Origin: Thraustochytrium sp. TN22
Lineage: Eukaryota; Sar; Bigyra; Thraustochytrida; Thraustochytriidae
Direction of reading: 5' to 3'
Length of the DNA stretch: 64,000 nt
Assembly (NCBI GenBank): GCA_013306675.1
Contig: JABLUY010000146.1
Span: 1 to 64,000 of the forward strand
Shown here: positions 56,012 through 64,000 of the stretch, piece after piece
How the letters are laid out: every line of letters starts with the position of its first letter
Position numbering within the stretch: position 1 is the first letter of the stretch
Made by a program: the position numbers and the translations under genes
The notes under the pieces: generated by a model
Told to the model about the DNA's origin: nothing
The model's database searches: none
Seen by the model: the letters and a program-made list of their open reading frames with translations, nothing else

Positions 56012-57649
56012 CTAGTGAAAGGAGCCACCCTGCTGGTAGCCGAGCTCCTTGGAGCGCAAAAGCGCCTGGTCGGCGCTCTCGACGTCGTCGAGGGCGGCAA
56101 AGACGCGCGCCAGGAGGTGCCACGCAGACGGGCTGTTCGGGTTGCGAAAGGTGCGCTCGCTGAGGTAGGCGCGTGCGAGCAGGAGCTGGCGGTCCGGGTC
56201 GGCGATGTTCTGCGCGAGCGGCTTGTCGGTATCGACGTCGATACGCGCGCTGCGCAGCAGGCTGTCGGCGTAGGTGGCCTCGATGAGCGCCACCTCACTG
56301 AGGCGGCCCGCGATGAGCGGCCAGTCGGCGCGAGAGCGCGCGAGAAGGTGCGCAGCGCGCGCGTGGTCGGCCCGCGAGTGGAGCAGAAAGCCTTCGCACA
56401 CGTCGCGCAGGCCGGTCGCGGGCGGCAGCGCCTCCACCATGGAGCTCGCGGCTGCGTCGTCACCGACGCCGAGCGCAACGATGAGGCGCTGCAGGTAGAG
56501 CAGGGGTTCGAGGCGCGGGTCGAGGTGTGGGTCGTCCGGGAGTGCCGCGGCGATCTTCTGGAAGCGGTCCGTGAGCGTGGGCGTGCGGCGGCGCGGGCCC
56601 TCGTCGTTGCCGGAGCGAAAGTACTTGCGCAGGTCGAAGGAGGGCTGGTCCTCGTCCAGCGCGGCGAACCAGCGGTCGGTGGCGCCGACCAGGCGCGCGC
56701 GCCACAGCAGCGAGGCGGCGAGCGGCCAGGAGGCGGGCCAGACCTGGTCCATGGAGAGCAGCGTGTCACAGTTCTGCACAGCCGGGCGCAGCTTGGCCGG
56801 CTCGATGGACGCGACGCCCTGCAGGTAGTAGAACTCCGCGGTGAGCGCCGAGGACGCCTTGAGGCCCTCTTCGTACACGTGCTCGAGCTCGCGCGCCAGC
56901 CGCACGCATTCGCGGAAGCGGTGCGAGGCGAGGAAACCGTGCGCCGTGCCGAGCGCCGCGACGCCACACATGGGCTCCAGCGAGAGGGCCTGGCCCGCGA
57001 CGCGCTCCGCCTCGGCCATGAAGCCACACTCAAAGAGCGCGTCGGCGCGTAGGGCCAGCACGGCCGGGTAGCTGGGCAGCTCCGGCACCCAGGCCACGAG
57101 TGCGCGCTCCACGCTGGCCAGCGCCTCGCGCGGCCGCCCGCGCCGCATGTGCGCGCCCTGCAGGCAGCGCAGCGCCAGCACGTGGTACGGGTTGTGCAGC
57201 AGGCGCTCCTCCCAGATGGCGCAGGCGCGTTCCGTCTCGCCCTCGTGCAGCGCCAGCGCCGAGTCCACCAGGCAGGCGGCGTCCTCCGAGACCGCGACGC
57301 TGGCCCCGCCGGCCTGCTGCCTGCGTTCCAGCAGCGCCGCCACGGCCGCCGCCAGCGCCTCCTTGGTGCTCACCGCCGGGCTGCGCTCGAAGACGGCGGC
57401 CAGCGCCCAGAGCGCCTCGGCCGACCCGCACTGCAGCGCCCCGCTGCTGGCCAGCTCCGCCGCCGCCTCGGCTGGCCGCCCGTAGCCGCACGCCAGCTGC
57501 GCCGCCGCCTCGCCGAAGGCGGCCACGCTCTGCGCCGCCGCCAAAACATCGCCGCCCGCCACCACGCGCACGCTGCTGTACGTGCAGACCGCCTCGCGCG
57601 CCTCCGCGCCTGCGCGCGAGCTCAGCCCGCGCCGCGCCGCGCGCCACAT
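56012..57649 (-). CDS. Tetratricopeptide-repeat protein, possibly mitochondrial
   Basis: 545 residues from MWRAARRGLSSRAGAEAREA, a basic N-terminus compatible with a presequence. The open frame continues upstream through a Ser run encoded by a GAG/GAC microsatellite; that extension is unlikely. The body is helical repeats with TPR-like spacing (HNPYHVLALRCLQGAHMRRG, YPAVLALRADALFECGFMAE, ADHARAAHLLARSRADWPLI, SPSAWHLLARVFAALDDVES). No enzyme domain. TPR arrays are protein-interaction scaffolds. Not recognised as a specific family; a general resemblance to TTC38-like proteins was considered but key motifs are missing. Confidence 0.72.
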   Translation of the reverse strand: MWRAARRGLSSRAGAEAREAVCTYSSVRVVAGGDVLAAAQSVAAFGEAAAQLACGYGRPAEAAAELASSGALQCGSAEALWALAAVFERSPAVSTKEALAAAVAALLERRQQAGGASVAVSEDAACLVDSALALHEGETERACAIWEERLLHNPYHVLALRCLQGAHMRRGRPREALASVERALVAWVPELPSYPAVLALRADALFECGFMAEAERVAGQALSLEPMCGVAALGTAHGFLASHRFRECVRLARELEHVYEEGLKASSALTAEFYYLQGVASIEPAKLRPAVQNCDTLLSMDQVWPASWPLAASLLWRARLVGATDRWFAALDEDQPSFDLRKYFRSGNDEGPRRRTPTLTDRFQKIAAALPDDPHLDPRLEPLLYLQRLIVALGVGDDAAASSMVEALPPATGLRDVCEGFLLHSRADHARAAHLLARSRADWPLIAGRLSEVALIEATYADSLLRSARIDVDTDKPLAQNIADPDRQLLLARAYLSERTFRNPNSPSAWHLLARVFAALDDVESADQALLRSKELGYQQGGSFH

Positions 57650-58074
57650 CCTGCCCGCGCGCCCCTTGAACTTGTGTTTCAAGTTGAGGGTCTGGACTCT
57701 GGACGCGCGCGACCACGAGAACGAGGACGAGGAGGACGAGGGAGAGGAGGAGGAGGAGGACGAGGACGAGGACGAAAATGACGACGACGACGAGGACGAC
57801 GACCAAAAGGAGGAGGAGGATCGCAGGGTGGCGTGCAGGGGACGAAGAGGACCAGGCTTGGTGGCGATGGCGAGGTCGAGATTGATGGCGCCGAGGTTGA
57901 GGTTTTCCTCAGCTCTGGCCTTCGACTTCAACGCCTCGACGCTAGTCTTGACGCTCAGACCAAGACTGGAGTGTGCGATTGAAGAGCGGTTCACGCCGCC
58001 TTGGTAGCTACGGAAAGTTTTGTGAGTATACTGTTACACGCTCAACACGGTGGACAGACAACTTGGGGACCCGA
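57650..58074. other. Intergenic with GAG/GAC microsatellite
   Basis: A GAGGACGAGGAC trinucleotide tract at ~57712-57815 upstream of the TPR gene. No supported gene. Confidence 0.5.
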
Positions 58075-58917
58075 TCAAACCAAGGCGACGCGGTCCGAGG
58101 TGTTGAGAGGCTCGACAAAGGAGAGCGGCGGGCGGTAAGAACCCTGATCGGCCTGCTGAACGAGCGGCGGAGGGGTGCCGGCGAGATCCCGGGCAGAAAC
58201 GGCGTCGCCTGCGGTGACGGCAGCGGTGGTGGCTGCGGTGTCCTCCGTGACAACAGGTGTGGCATCGAGTGGAGCGCGCTCGCCGCGGCCATAGCGGAGC
58301 ACGAAGCCAAGCTGCATGAGGCCAAACATGAGACCGACGAGGCTCTGCACGAGCGGCCAAAGATCGAAGTCAAAGTACAGGAAGATGCTCCACATGGAGT
58401 TGGAGATGATCTGCATGGTGAGGAAGCCGCGGTTGATGGAAGAGGCGTTGCGCGTGAGCATGATGACGCGCATGTTGCGCAGTGGCGAGGCGTAGGAAGC
58501 GCAGGTAGCCAGCAGGCTGTAGATGCCGACGGCCGAGGTGGCCTGCGCCCGGTTGAAGAGGCTCCAGACGACAAAGGCGGCGATGATGGAGAGCTGCATC
58601 AAGAAGATGATCTCCATGCGGCGGATGGCTTTGGAACGCGAGGATAGCTCGGCGACCGAGAGCAAGTAGAATGCGTTCATGATGACGCCGCCGATGGAGC
58701 CCAGCGTGTGGTAGTAGACGCCCGAAAGGCCGCCGTAGATGGACCAGAGGATGGCCTGTGGCATGGTCATGGCAAAGAGCACCGGGTCGAGGCTGCCGAG
58801 GTGGCCGCGCCTGCGTGCCTCTAGCACTGCGTACATGGGCCCCATGTGCAGGCCCTCTGTGCACACGAGGCCGAGGATGGGCGCCACGCGCGTCACGAAG
58901 AAGTCCGCGCTGCTCAT
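58075..58917 (-). CDS. SWEET/MtN3-type sugar transporter, array member 1
   Basis: 280 residues from MSSADFFVTRVAPILG. Seven predicted helices in two MtN3 repeats: SLDPVLFAMTMPQAILWSIYGG in the first, and ASPLRNMRVIMLTRNASSI with NSMWSIFLYFDFDLWPLVQS in the second, matching the SWEET pattern (ASPL..M..VI.T...). SWEETs are facilitators of mono- and disaccharide movement across membranes. The cytosolic tail ends SYRPPLSFVEP..DRVALV, shared with member 2. An in-frame upstream Met (58977) would add an Arg/Ala stretch and is less likely. It could be intracellular (SWEET/PQ-loop proteins also sit in lysosomes). Four paralogs lie head-to-tail on this strand. Confidence 0.88.
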   Translation of the reverse strand: MSSADFFVTRVAPILGLVCTEGLHMGPMYAVLEARRRGHLGSLDPVLFAMTMPQAILWSIYGGLSGVYYHTLGSIGGVIMNAFYLLSVAELSSRSKAIRRMEIIFLMQLSIIAAFVVWSLFNRAQATSAVGIYSLLATCASYASPLRNMRVIMLTRNASSINRGFLTMQIISNSMWSIFLYFDFDLWPLVQSLVGLMFGLMQLGFVLRYGRGERAPLDATPVVTEDTAATTAAVTAGDAVSARDLAGTPPPLVQQADQGSYRPPLSFVEPLNTSDRVALV

Positions 58918-59462
58918 GGCGGCTGTGCTGCGAGCGCGAGGGCGAGCGACCGTGCGAGCGACCGTGCGAGCGAGCAAGGAGGCAAGGCTGACAGGGCGTC
59001 TCAGCTTTGCGGGCGGGCGGCGTTGAACCCCAGCTCACCGCGCCGCGCCCCGCCCTCTTCTTGGGACGAGCTGCACTGGCCGCCGCAAGGTCGCAGCGGC
59101 GGCATCGGCCTGGGGCGCGCAGAACTCGCAGCCGCCGCCGGCGGCGGCGCGGCGCGGCGTGACCCTGGGACGGCCCAATTGCCCACAGTTCGTGGCTGCT
59201 ACCTTGCTTGCCAGTGGACGCGCAACTTGAAGAAAAGTACTGGTGGGAGCCTTTTACCGTGGCCAGCGAAAACCAGCCTGAGTTCGCACTGTAAGCCAAG
59301 CTAGCTAGCTAGCTAGTAGAGCGACGCCTAACGTTAGCGGACCGCCACGCGCTCCTGCTTCGTCTCACTTGGTTGGTGTTTTGTCAGTTGCACCTGGCTG
59401 TTCTTTTTTTTTCCTTCGATGCCGGGCTGCTGCAGACTGCACTGTCCTGGTAAAGATCACGA
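58918..59462. other. Spacer between SWEET members 1 and 2
   Basis: About 545 bp upstream of member 1. GCGACCGTGC repeats near 58945-58975, then G/C-rich sequence. GCTAGCTAGCTAG at ~59298-59315. No gene. Confidence 0.5.
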
Positions 59463-60302
59463 TCACACGAGGGCCACGCGGTCCGTCGTCTGCATCGGCT
59501 CGACGTAGGAAAGCGGAGGGCGGTATGAGCCCTCCGAGGCAGCAACGACGGACGGCAGGCCGGAAAGGTCCTCGGCCGCAACGGCCTCGGCCTCAGCAGC
59601 AGCTGCTGCTGCTGCTGCGGAGGCGGCGGAGGGCGGCGCTGTATCCGAGGTGCGCATGCCGCGGCCATAGCGAAGCACAAAGGCGACCTGGAGGACGCCA
59701 AAGAAGACGCCGATGACGCTCTGCACGAGCGGCCAAAGGTCAAAATCGAAGAAGAGGTAGACGCTCCACATGGTGTTGGAGAGGATGGACATGAAGAGGA
59801 AGCCGCGGTTAATGGAGGAGGCGTCGCGCGTAAGCATGATGAGCCGCAGGTTGCGCAGCGGCGAGCCGTAGGACGCGCAGGACGCGACGAGGCTGTAGAC
59901 GCCGACTGCCGTGGTGGCGCCGGCGCGGTCAAAGAGGCCCCAGACGACGAAGGCGCAGATGAGCGAGAGCTGCAGGAGCAGCACGGTCTCCATGCGGCGC
60001 ACCGCCGGGCTGCGCGTGGACACTTCGGCGGCGGAGAGCAAGTAAAAGGCGCCGAGGACAATGCCGCCGACGGATCCCAGGACATAGTAAATGTTGCCGG
60101 TGAGGCCGCCGTAGAGCACCCAGAGGATGGCCTGCGGCGTGGTCATGGCGAAGAGCACCGGGTCGAGGCTACCCAGGCGGCCGCGCTTGCGCGCCTCCAG
60201 GACCGCGTACATGGGCCCTAGGTGGAGGCCTGAGGTCACGATGACGCCAAGGACAGGCGCCACCTGCGTCGCGAAGACGCTGCTCACCTCACCCGTCGGC
60301 AT
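59463..60302 (-). CDS. SWEET/MtN3-type sugar transporter, array member 2
   Basis: 279 residues from MPTGEVSSVFATQVAPVLG. Closest by eye to member 1: both have MYAVLEAR(R/K)RG.LGSLDPVLFAM, PLRN(M/L)R(V/L)IMLTR.ASSINRGFL, FDFDLWPLVQS and the tail SYRPPLSYVEP..DRVALV. Between the last helix and the tail is an Ala/Glu run (~218-240). Same seven-helix layout and likely function, uptake or export of sugars. The strict conservation of the tail in two paralogs suggests it is a functional sorting or binding motif. Confidence 0.9.
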   Translation of the reverse strand: MPTGEVSSVFATQVAPVLGVIVTSGLHLGPMYAVLEARKRGRLGSLDPVLFAMTTPQAILWVLYGGLTGNIYYVLGSVGGIVLGAFYLLSAAEVSTRSPAVRRMETVLLLQLSLICAFVVWGLFDRAGATTAVGVYSLVASCASYGSPLRNLRLIMLTRDASSINRGFLFMSILSNTMWSVYLFFDFDLWPLVQSVIGVFFGVLQVAFVLRYGRGMRTSDTAPPSAASAAAAAAAAEAEAVAAEDLSGLPSVVAASEGSYRPPLSYVEPMQTTDRVALV

Positions 60303-61063
60303 GGCTGCTGCCGTGCGTGGGTGCCGGCCGCGCCGCTACTTGGTCGGCCGTCGAAGGGCGCCAGGGTTTTGGTCTGCCCACCACTGCAGCAACGTGAAGG
60401 CGTGGCAGCCGCTGCCTGCCAGGCGACGCACGGCCCGATCGGTCCATCACAGCAGCGCCTGCGCCTGCACCGGCCGCGGCAGTTTGGCCGCCGCGCGCGC
60501 GCTGCTGCATTATGAGAAGAGTACGCCCCGCAGCTCGTGCTCGCGAACCCGGAGGTGAACAACTCCTGGGCCCCGCTCAAGTGCGACTGCGTGCGCTCCC
60601 GGGGCGGGCCTAGCCTTAGTAGTTGAGTCCGAGTCAGGGCGGTTCGGCCGGCTCGGCGCGGCTCGGCGGCTCGGGGGCCAGTCGAAGGTTCTGCGCACGC
60701 TGCGAACCGCATGCAGGCGCAGGCTGAAGGCAGACTGCCCGCCGGTTCTTTGAAGCTGCAAACATGGGCGGAACTTGAGGCCGTCGCGCGCGCGCTGCCC
60801 GGTCGCCGTCTGGCTGTGAGGAAAGCAGCTCGTGTGCGGCTTGCAACAGGTAGCTGGCCGCGTGCAGGGTTCTGTTCTTGCGTGTAATACGGTTGACGCT
60901 GCAAGCATGGGCAAAGAGGCGCGTGAGTTACAACAAGGTTGAGCTCCCGGGCCGGCGGCGTCGGGACGGCGTCGGCCGACAGGCCCTGGCGTCAGCCTGC
61001 CGGAGCGTCTGTATTCTGTGTCGAGCTGCAAAATCTTTCAGGGGCGTCGTTACTTGGTCTTTG
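60303..61063. other. Spacer between SWEET members 2 and 3
   Basis: About 760 bp, GC-rich, no supported gene. GCTCGGCGCGGCTCGGCGG repeat near 60648-60672. Confidence 0.5.
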
Positions 61064-61963
61064 TCATACCTGCGTGACCACGACATGGTCGAGGCGGTGC
61101 TCGACCAGCCCGAGCGGCTGCGGCGGCGGCTGCATGGGGTCAAAGATGGCCTGCTCGACGGTGCTGTTGTGGTTCGCAGCTTCGTCCCGAAGGCGCAGCG
61201 CGCCAGCACCCGCGTGAGCGGCGCCCGAGGCGAGCGGGCGGGTCTCGTTGAGGTGCAGACAGCCGCGCATGGAGTTCACGAAGGATGCTGCACGGCCGCG
61301 GCCCTCTAGAGAGCCGTGCGAAGGCTTGTAGTAGACGATGACGAGGCCGAGCTGCACGAGGCCGAAGGCGAGCCCGAGCAGTGCCGGCACGAGCACGTAC
61401 GGGTCAAAGTCGAAGATGGAATAGACCGACCACATGACACCCGAGAGCAGCTGCATGAAGAGAAATCCAAGGTTGATGGACGAGGCGTCGCGCTCCCAGC
61501 AAATCTTGCGCAGGTTCAAAAAAGGCGTCGCGTAGAGTACGACGGACGCCACCAGGCTGTAGAGGCCGGCGGCCGTGACGCCGGCCTCGCGTTGGATGTA
61601 GCTGATGACGATGATGATGCAAATGACCACAAGCTGCACGAGCAGCACGCGCTCAATCTTTCGCGCAGTCACCACGCATGTGTTGAGCCGAGTGACGGTG
61701 AGCAGGTAGAAGGTCCCAATGATGATGCCGCCCAGCGAGCCCAGCACGTAATACATGTTGCCTGCAAGACCACCGTAGACGCACCACTGGATAGCCTGCG
61801 GCATGGCCATGGCGAAGAGCATGGGGTCCAGGGCGCCCAGCGCGCCCGCCTTGCGAGCCTGCAGCACCGCGGCCATGGGCCCCAGGTACAGCAGCTCCGT
61901 CAAAAGGGCGCCCAGGACGGGCGCCACTTGCTTTACAAAGACATCTCCGCCCGGCGTCGCCAT
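61064..61963 (-). CDS. SWEET/MtN3-type sugar transporter, array member 3
   Basis: 299 residues from MATPGGDVFVKQVAPVLGAL. Pairs with member 4 rather than 1 and 2: LLTELLYLGPMAAVLQARKAGALGALDPMLFAM, MPQAIQWCVYGGLAGNMYYV, TVTRLNTC, YATPFLNLRKICWERDASSI. Second repeat signature and YSIFDFDPYVLVP are intact. The C-terminal tail (~230-299) differs from 1 and 2 and ends VEHRLDHVVVTQV. Seven helices. Confidence 0.88.
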   Translation of the reverse strand: MATPGGDVFVKQVAPVLGALLTELLYLGPMAAVLQARKAGALGALDPMLFAMAMPQAIQWCVYGGLAGNMYYVLGSLGGIIIGTFYLLTVTRLNTCVVTARKIERVLLVQLVVICIIIVISYIQREAGVTAAGLYSLVASVVLYATPFLNLRKICWERDASSINLGFLFMQLLSGVMWSVYSIFDFDPYVLVPALLGLAFGLVQLGLVIVYYKPSHGSLEGRGRAASFVNSMRGCLHLNETRPLASGAAHAGAGALRLRDEAANHNSTVEQAIFDPMQPPPQPLGLVEHRLDHVVVTQV

Positions 61964-62882
61964 GCAGCAAACCTGACTTTCGCGGGGAGACCACGCTCGC
62001 CTCTTGCCTCAGCTCGGCTCGGCTCGGCTCGGCTCGGCTCGTATCGATTGCAATCTGCTCTCCACTCCCGACGCCGCGGCCGTGTCGCGCATCTGGGTCA
62101 CGGTCACGCGAACGTTGCTTGGCTGATGAAGTTGTGGTCGAGCGGACGTCTCGACGAGTCACTGCACCACCTGACAGGCTAGGCGGCGTCGGGCTCCCAT
62201 CCGAGAGGCCATGTTTCTCTGTCTCACTCTTCCACGAGGTTGGCCAGGCCAGCGGATCGCACTGCAAGCTTATCAAGTCCTTGAGGCGCGGCGAGCGGCG
62301 AGCGGCGAGCCGCGGCCAGAACTCCCAGCGCTCTGGATCGCGGCGACCCCCGGCGCCTCGAACCTGCACAGCGCCGTCGGCGCGTCGTCGGCCCCTGCGC
62401 CGAGAGCCCTGCCCAGCAGCCCAGCGTGAGTCACATCACGTCCACGGCTGGCGCGGAGGCGGCCTCGGAGGCCGGCCGACCAAGGCGAGGCGCGAGGCAG
62501 AGCTTGGCCGGCGAGCGTGATCGCGCAGTCAGACTTCGTTCACTGTCAAGGCGCGCCGCGCGCTGCTCGCCGCTGCCGGGCCGCTCGCGAGCTCGGCGAT
62601 CATCTCGGAACTTGGTGCTGGCCAGCCGTACGCCGCTCTGGGCGTCCGTACGACCCTCGTTCTACCGAAGGCAAGGCTGCTCGGCGCCGACCCGTGCAAG
62701 GGGCGGCAAAAAGCGAGGTTAGCCACTGCAGTGCCGGAGCGTGCGTGCGCGCTTATCATGATGACAACACGATACCAGCCACAAAGAAATCTTCTTTCTT
62801 TGATTGATTGATCAATGGTCAGGACATTTCAGGCTCGTAGGCCTAGTTCTCTTGGATTTCTTCCTCATCGCCATGCTCAGGC
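61964..62882. other. Spacer between SWEET members 3 and 4
   Basis: About 920 bp. (CGGCT)n run at ~62010-62040 just upstream of member 3. Open frames are short and R/S-rich. No gene supported. Confidence 0.5.
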
Positions 62883-63809
62883 TCATTGCAGCGCAATCTC
62901 GATGCTGGGCGAGGGCAAGATGGCCGGGAAAGCCTCCTCGGCGTGGCGGGCGCTGACGGGCACGTTGTGCGCGGCAGGCACGGAGTAGACGGGCAGGTCG
63001 ATGGAGGGGAGGCTCGGGATCGGCAGGTCGACCGAGGGCAGGCTCGGGAGCGTGAGGTCGATGGAGGGCAGGCTCGGGAGCGGGTCCGTCTTGCCGCGAC
63101 GGAAGAGACAGCTCCGCAGCGTGTCCAGCGGGTCCTTGCCCGGGTTGCCGTGCAGGTCGTGCTGCTGCGGCTTCCAGTAGACGAGCACGAGACCGAGCTG
63201 CACGACACCAAAGAGAAAACCGGTGAGGCTGGGCAGCATGAGGTAAAGGTCGAAGACGACGATGGCGTAGCAGGTCCACACGATGCCCGAGACGAGCTGC
63301 ATGAAGAGGAAGCCGCGGTTGATGGAAGAGGCGTCGCGCTCCTTGCAGATCTTGCGCAGGTTGTGAAAGGGCGTGGCATAGAGCACCATGGACGTGATGA
63401 GGCTGTTCAAGCCGGCGGCCGTGACGCCAGCGTGCAGGTCGATGAAGCTGATGACGATGATGATGCAGATGAGGATGAGCTGCGCGAGCAGCACGAGCTC
63501 CACCTTGCGCGCCGTGCGCTCGCACGTGTTGAGCCGCGTCACCGTGAGCAGGTAGAAGGTGCCGATGATGATGCCGCCCAGCGAGCCCAGCACATAGTAG
63601 GTGTTGCCGGCCAGGGCACCGTAGACCGTCCACTGGATGGCCTGTGGCATGACCATGGCGAAGAGCAAGGGGTCCACTGCGCCCAGAGCACCGGCCTTGC
63701 GTGCCTGCAGCACAGCCGTCATGGGGCCCAGGTACAGGAGCTCCGTGATGATGGCACCCAGCACGGGCGACACCTGCGTCATGAAGACATCGCGCGAGCT
63801 TGTGGACAT
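62883..63809 (-). CDS. SWEET/MtN3-type sugar transporter, array member 4
   Basis: 308 residues from MSTSSRDVFMTQVSPVLGAI. Paired with member 3 (LYLGPMTAVLQARKAGALGA, MPQAIQWTVYGALAGNTYYV, TVTRLNTC, ERDASSINRGFLFMQL). Seven helices. The tail contains three 10-residue repeats (LPSLPSIDLT/LPSLPSVDLP/IPSLPSIDLP), encoded by 30-bp DNA repeats, and ends LPSPSIEIALQ. This tail is unlike those of the other members. Confidence 0.88.
   Translation of the reverse strand: MSTSSRDVFMTQVSPVLGAIITELLYLGPMTAVLQARKAGALGAVDPLLFAMVMPQAIQWTVYGALAGNTYYVLGSLGGIIIGTFYLLTVTRLNTCERTARKVELVLLAQLILICIIIVISFIDLHAGVTAAGLNSLITSMVLYATPFHNLRKICKERDASSINRGFLFMQLVSGIVWTCYAIVVFDLYLMLPSLTGFLFGVVQLGLVLVYWKPQQHDLHGNPGKDPLDTLRSCLFRRGKTDPLPSLPSIDLTLPSLPSVDLPIPSLPSIDLPVYSVPAAHNVPVSARHAEEAFPAILPSPSIEIALQ
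62992..63081 (-). repeat. Three 30-bp coding repeats in the tail of SWEET member 4
   Basis: Units at 62992, 63022 and 63052, each 30 bp, encode the PSLPS(I/V)DL decapeptide. In frame and length-neutral for the reading frame. Confidence 0.85.
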
Positions 63810-64000
63810 GGTCAAACGCGAGGAGAGACTTGCCGAAGGCGGGAAGAGGTTGCGGGTCTGACTGCCTGCGGCGGCAGAATGATGCGCTCCTGCGAGTGAG
63901 GGGCTGCATGCGGCGGCATGGCATGATCCAAGCGAGGGGGGCCAACCTGCGCTCGAGAATCGCCGTCCCCGAAGTTGTTCAAGGCATGCACGCCGCGTGC
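63810..64000. other. Upstream region of SWEET member 4; window edge
   Basis: About 190 bp with CGGCGGCA repeats near 63870-63920. No gene seen before the window ends. Confidence 0.4.

Noticed and set aside
57582-58007. Plus-strand frame with a long Asp/Glu run
   Set aside because: The run is the GAG/GAC microsatellite upstream of the TPR gene, and the rest has no features.
1-64000. tRNA/rRNA genes, CRISPR arrays, transposons, virus-like elements
   Set aside because: I found no B-box-like TTCGA with a matching clover leaf, no spaced direct-repeat array, and no transposase, reverse transcriptase, integrase or capsid-like protein.

Overview
This is a gene-dense, very GC-rich piece of a eukaryotic nuclear genome. 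Genes lie on both strands, often 200-1000 bp apart and in divergent pairs. Introns are few and short (about 40-210 nt, GT-AG). Several carry a CTGAC branch-point-like motif shortly before the acceptor. A complete axonemal dynein heavy chain, a TOG protein and tubulin cofactor E point to a flagellated protist. Pro-Thr tandem linkers (PTALPTELPTEAPT style) and a PAN/VWA secreted protein resemble stramenopile proteins such as those of labyrinthulomycetes, but that placement is inference. I saw no transposon, virus-like element, CRISPR array, tRNA or rRNA gene.

Layout: 0.9-3.2 kb, a DUF924-TilS fusion. 3.3-4.9 kb, a divergent LSM7 / RPL23A pair, both with tiny first exons. 6.1-8.2 kb, a hidden three-exon small protein divergent from mitochondrial ribosomal protein uL1m. 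8.7-10.4 kb, a C2 plus coiled-coil protein. 10.6-13.4 kb, triosephosphate isomerase divergent from an unknown protein. 14.0-26.9 kb, a single-exon axonemal dynein heavy chain divergent from an Oxa1/COX18-type insertase (27.9-29.1 kb). 29.3-31.3 kb, a ten-exon LRR membrane protein in which most exons encode exactly one LRR. 31.7-37.6 kb, an IQ-motif protein and a SAM-domain protein, converging. 38.9-40.5 kb, a secreted PAN/VWA protein. 41.2-44.5 kb, a RING-CH protein with a YqgE-like C-terminus and a CxxC coiled-coil protein. 45.9-49.7 kb, a mitochondrial-looking small protein and TBCE. 50.0-53.5 kb, an LRR protein divergent from a TOG-domain protein. 54.7-57.6 kb, a membrane-anchored TauD-type dioxygenase and a TPR protein. 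58.1-63.8 kb, a tandem array of four SWEET-type transporters, all on the minus strand.

Functional themes: cilium and microtubule (dynein heavy chain, TBCE, TOG; possibly the IQ, SAM and C2/coiled-coil proteins), mitochondrion (uL1m, Oxa1-like, the small 77-aa protein, the 182-aa protein), core RNA and translation (LSM7, RPL23A, TilS-like), and sugar transport (SWEET array). The most distinctive structures are the one-exon-one-repeat LRR gene, the micro-first-exon genes, the RING-CH/YqgE and DUF924/TilS fusions, an 18-bp triple repeat in the uL1m divergent promoter, and the SWEET array. Reverse-strand open frames hundreds of codons long are common because of GC-biased codon use, and I left them out.
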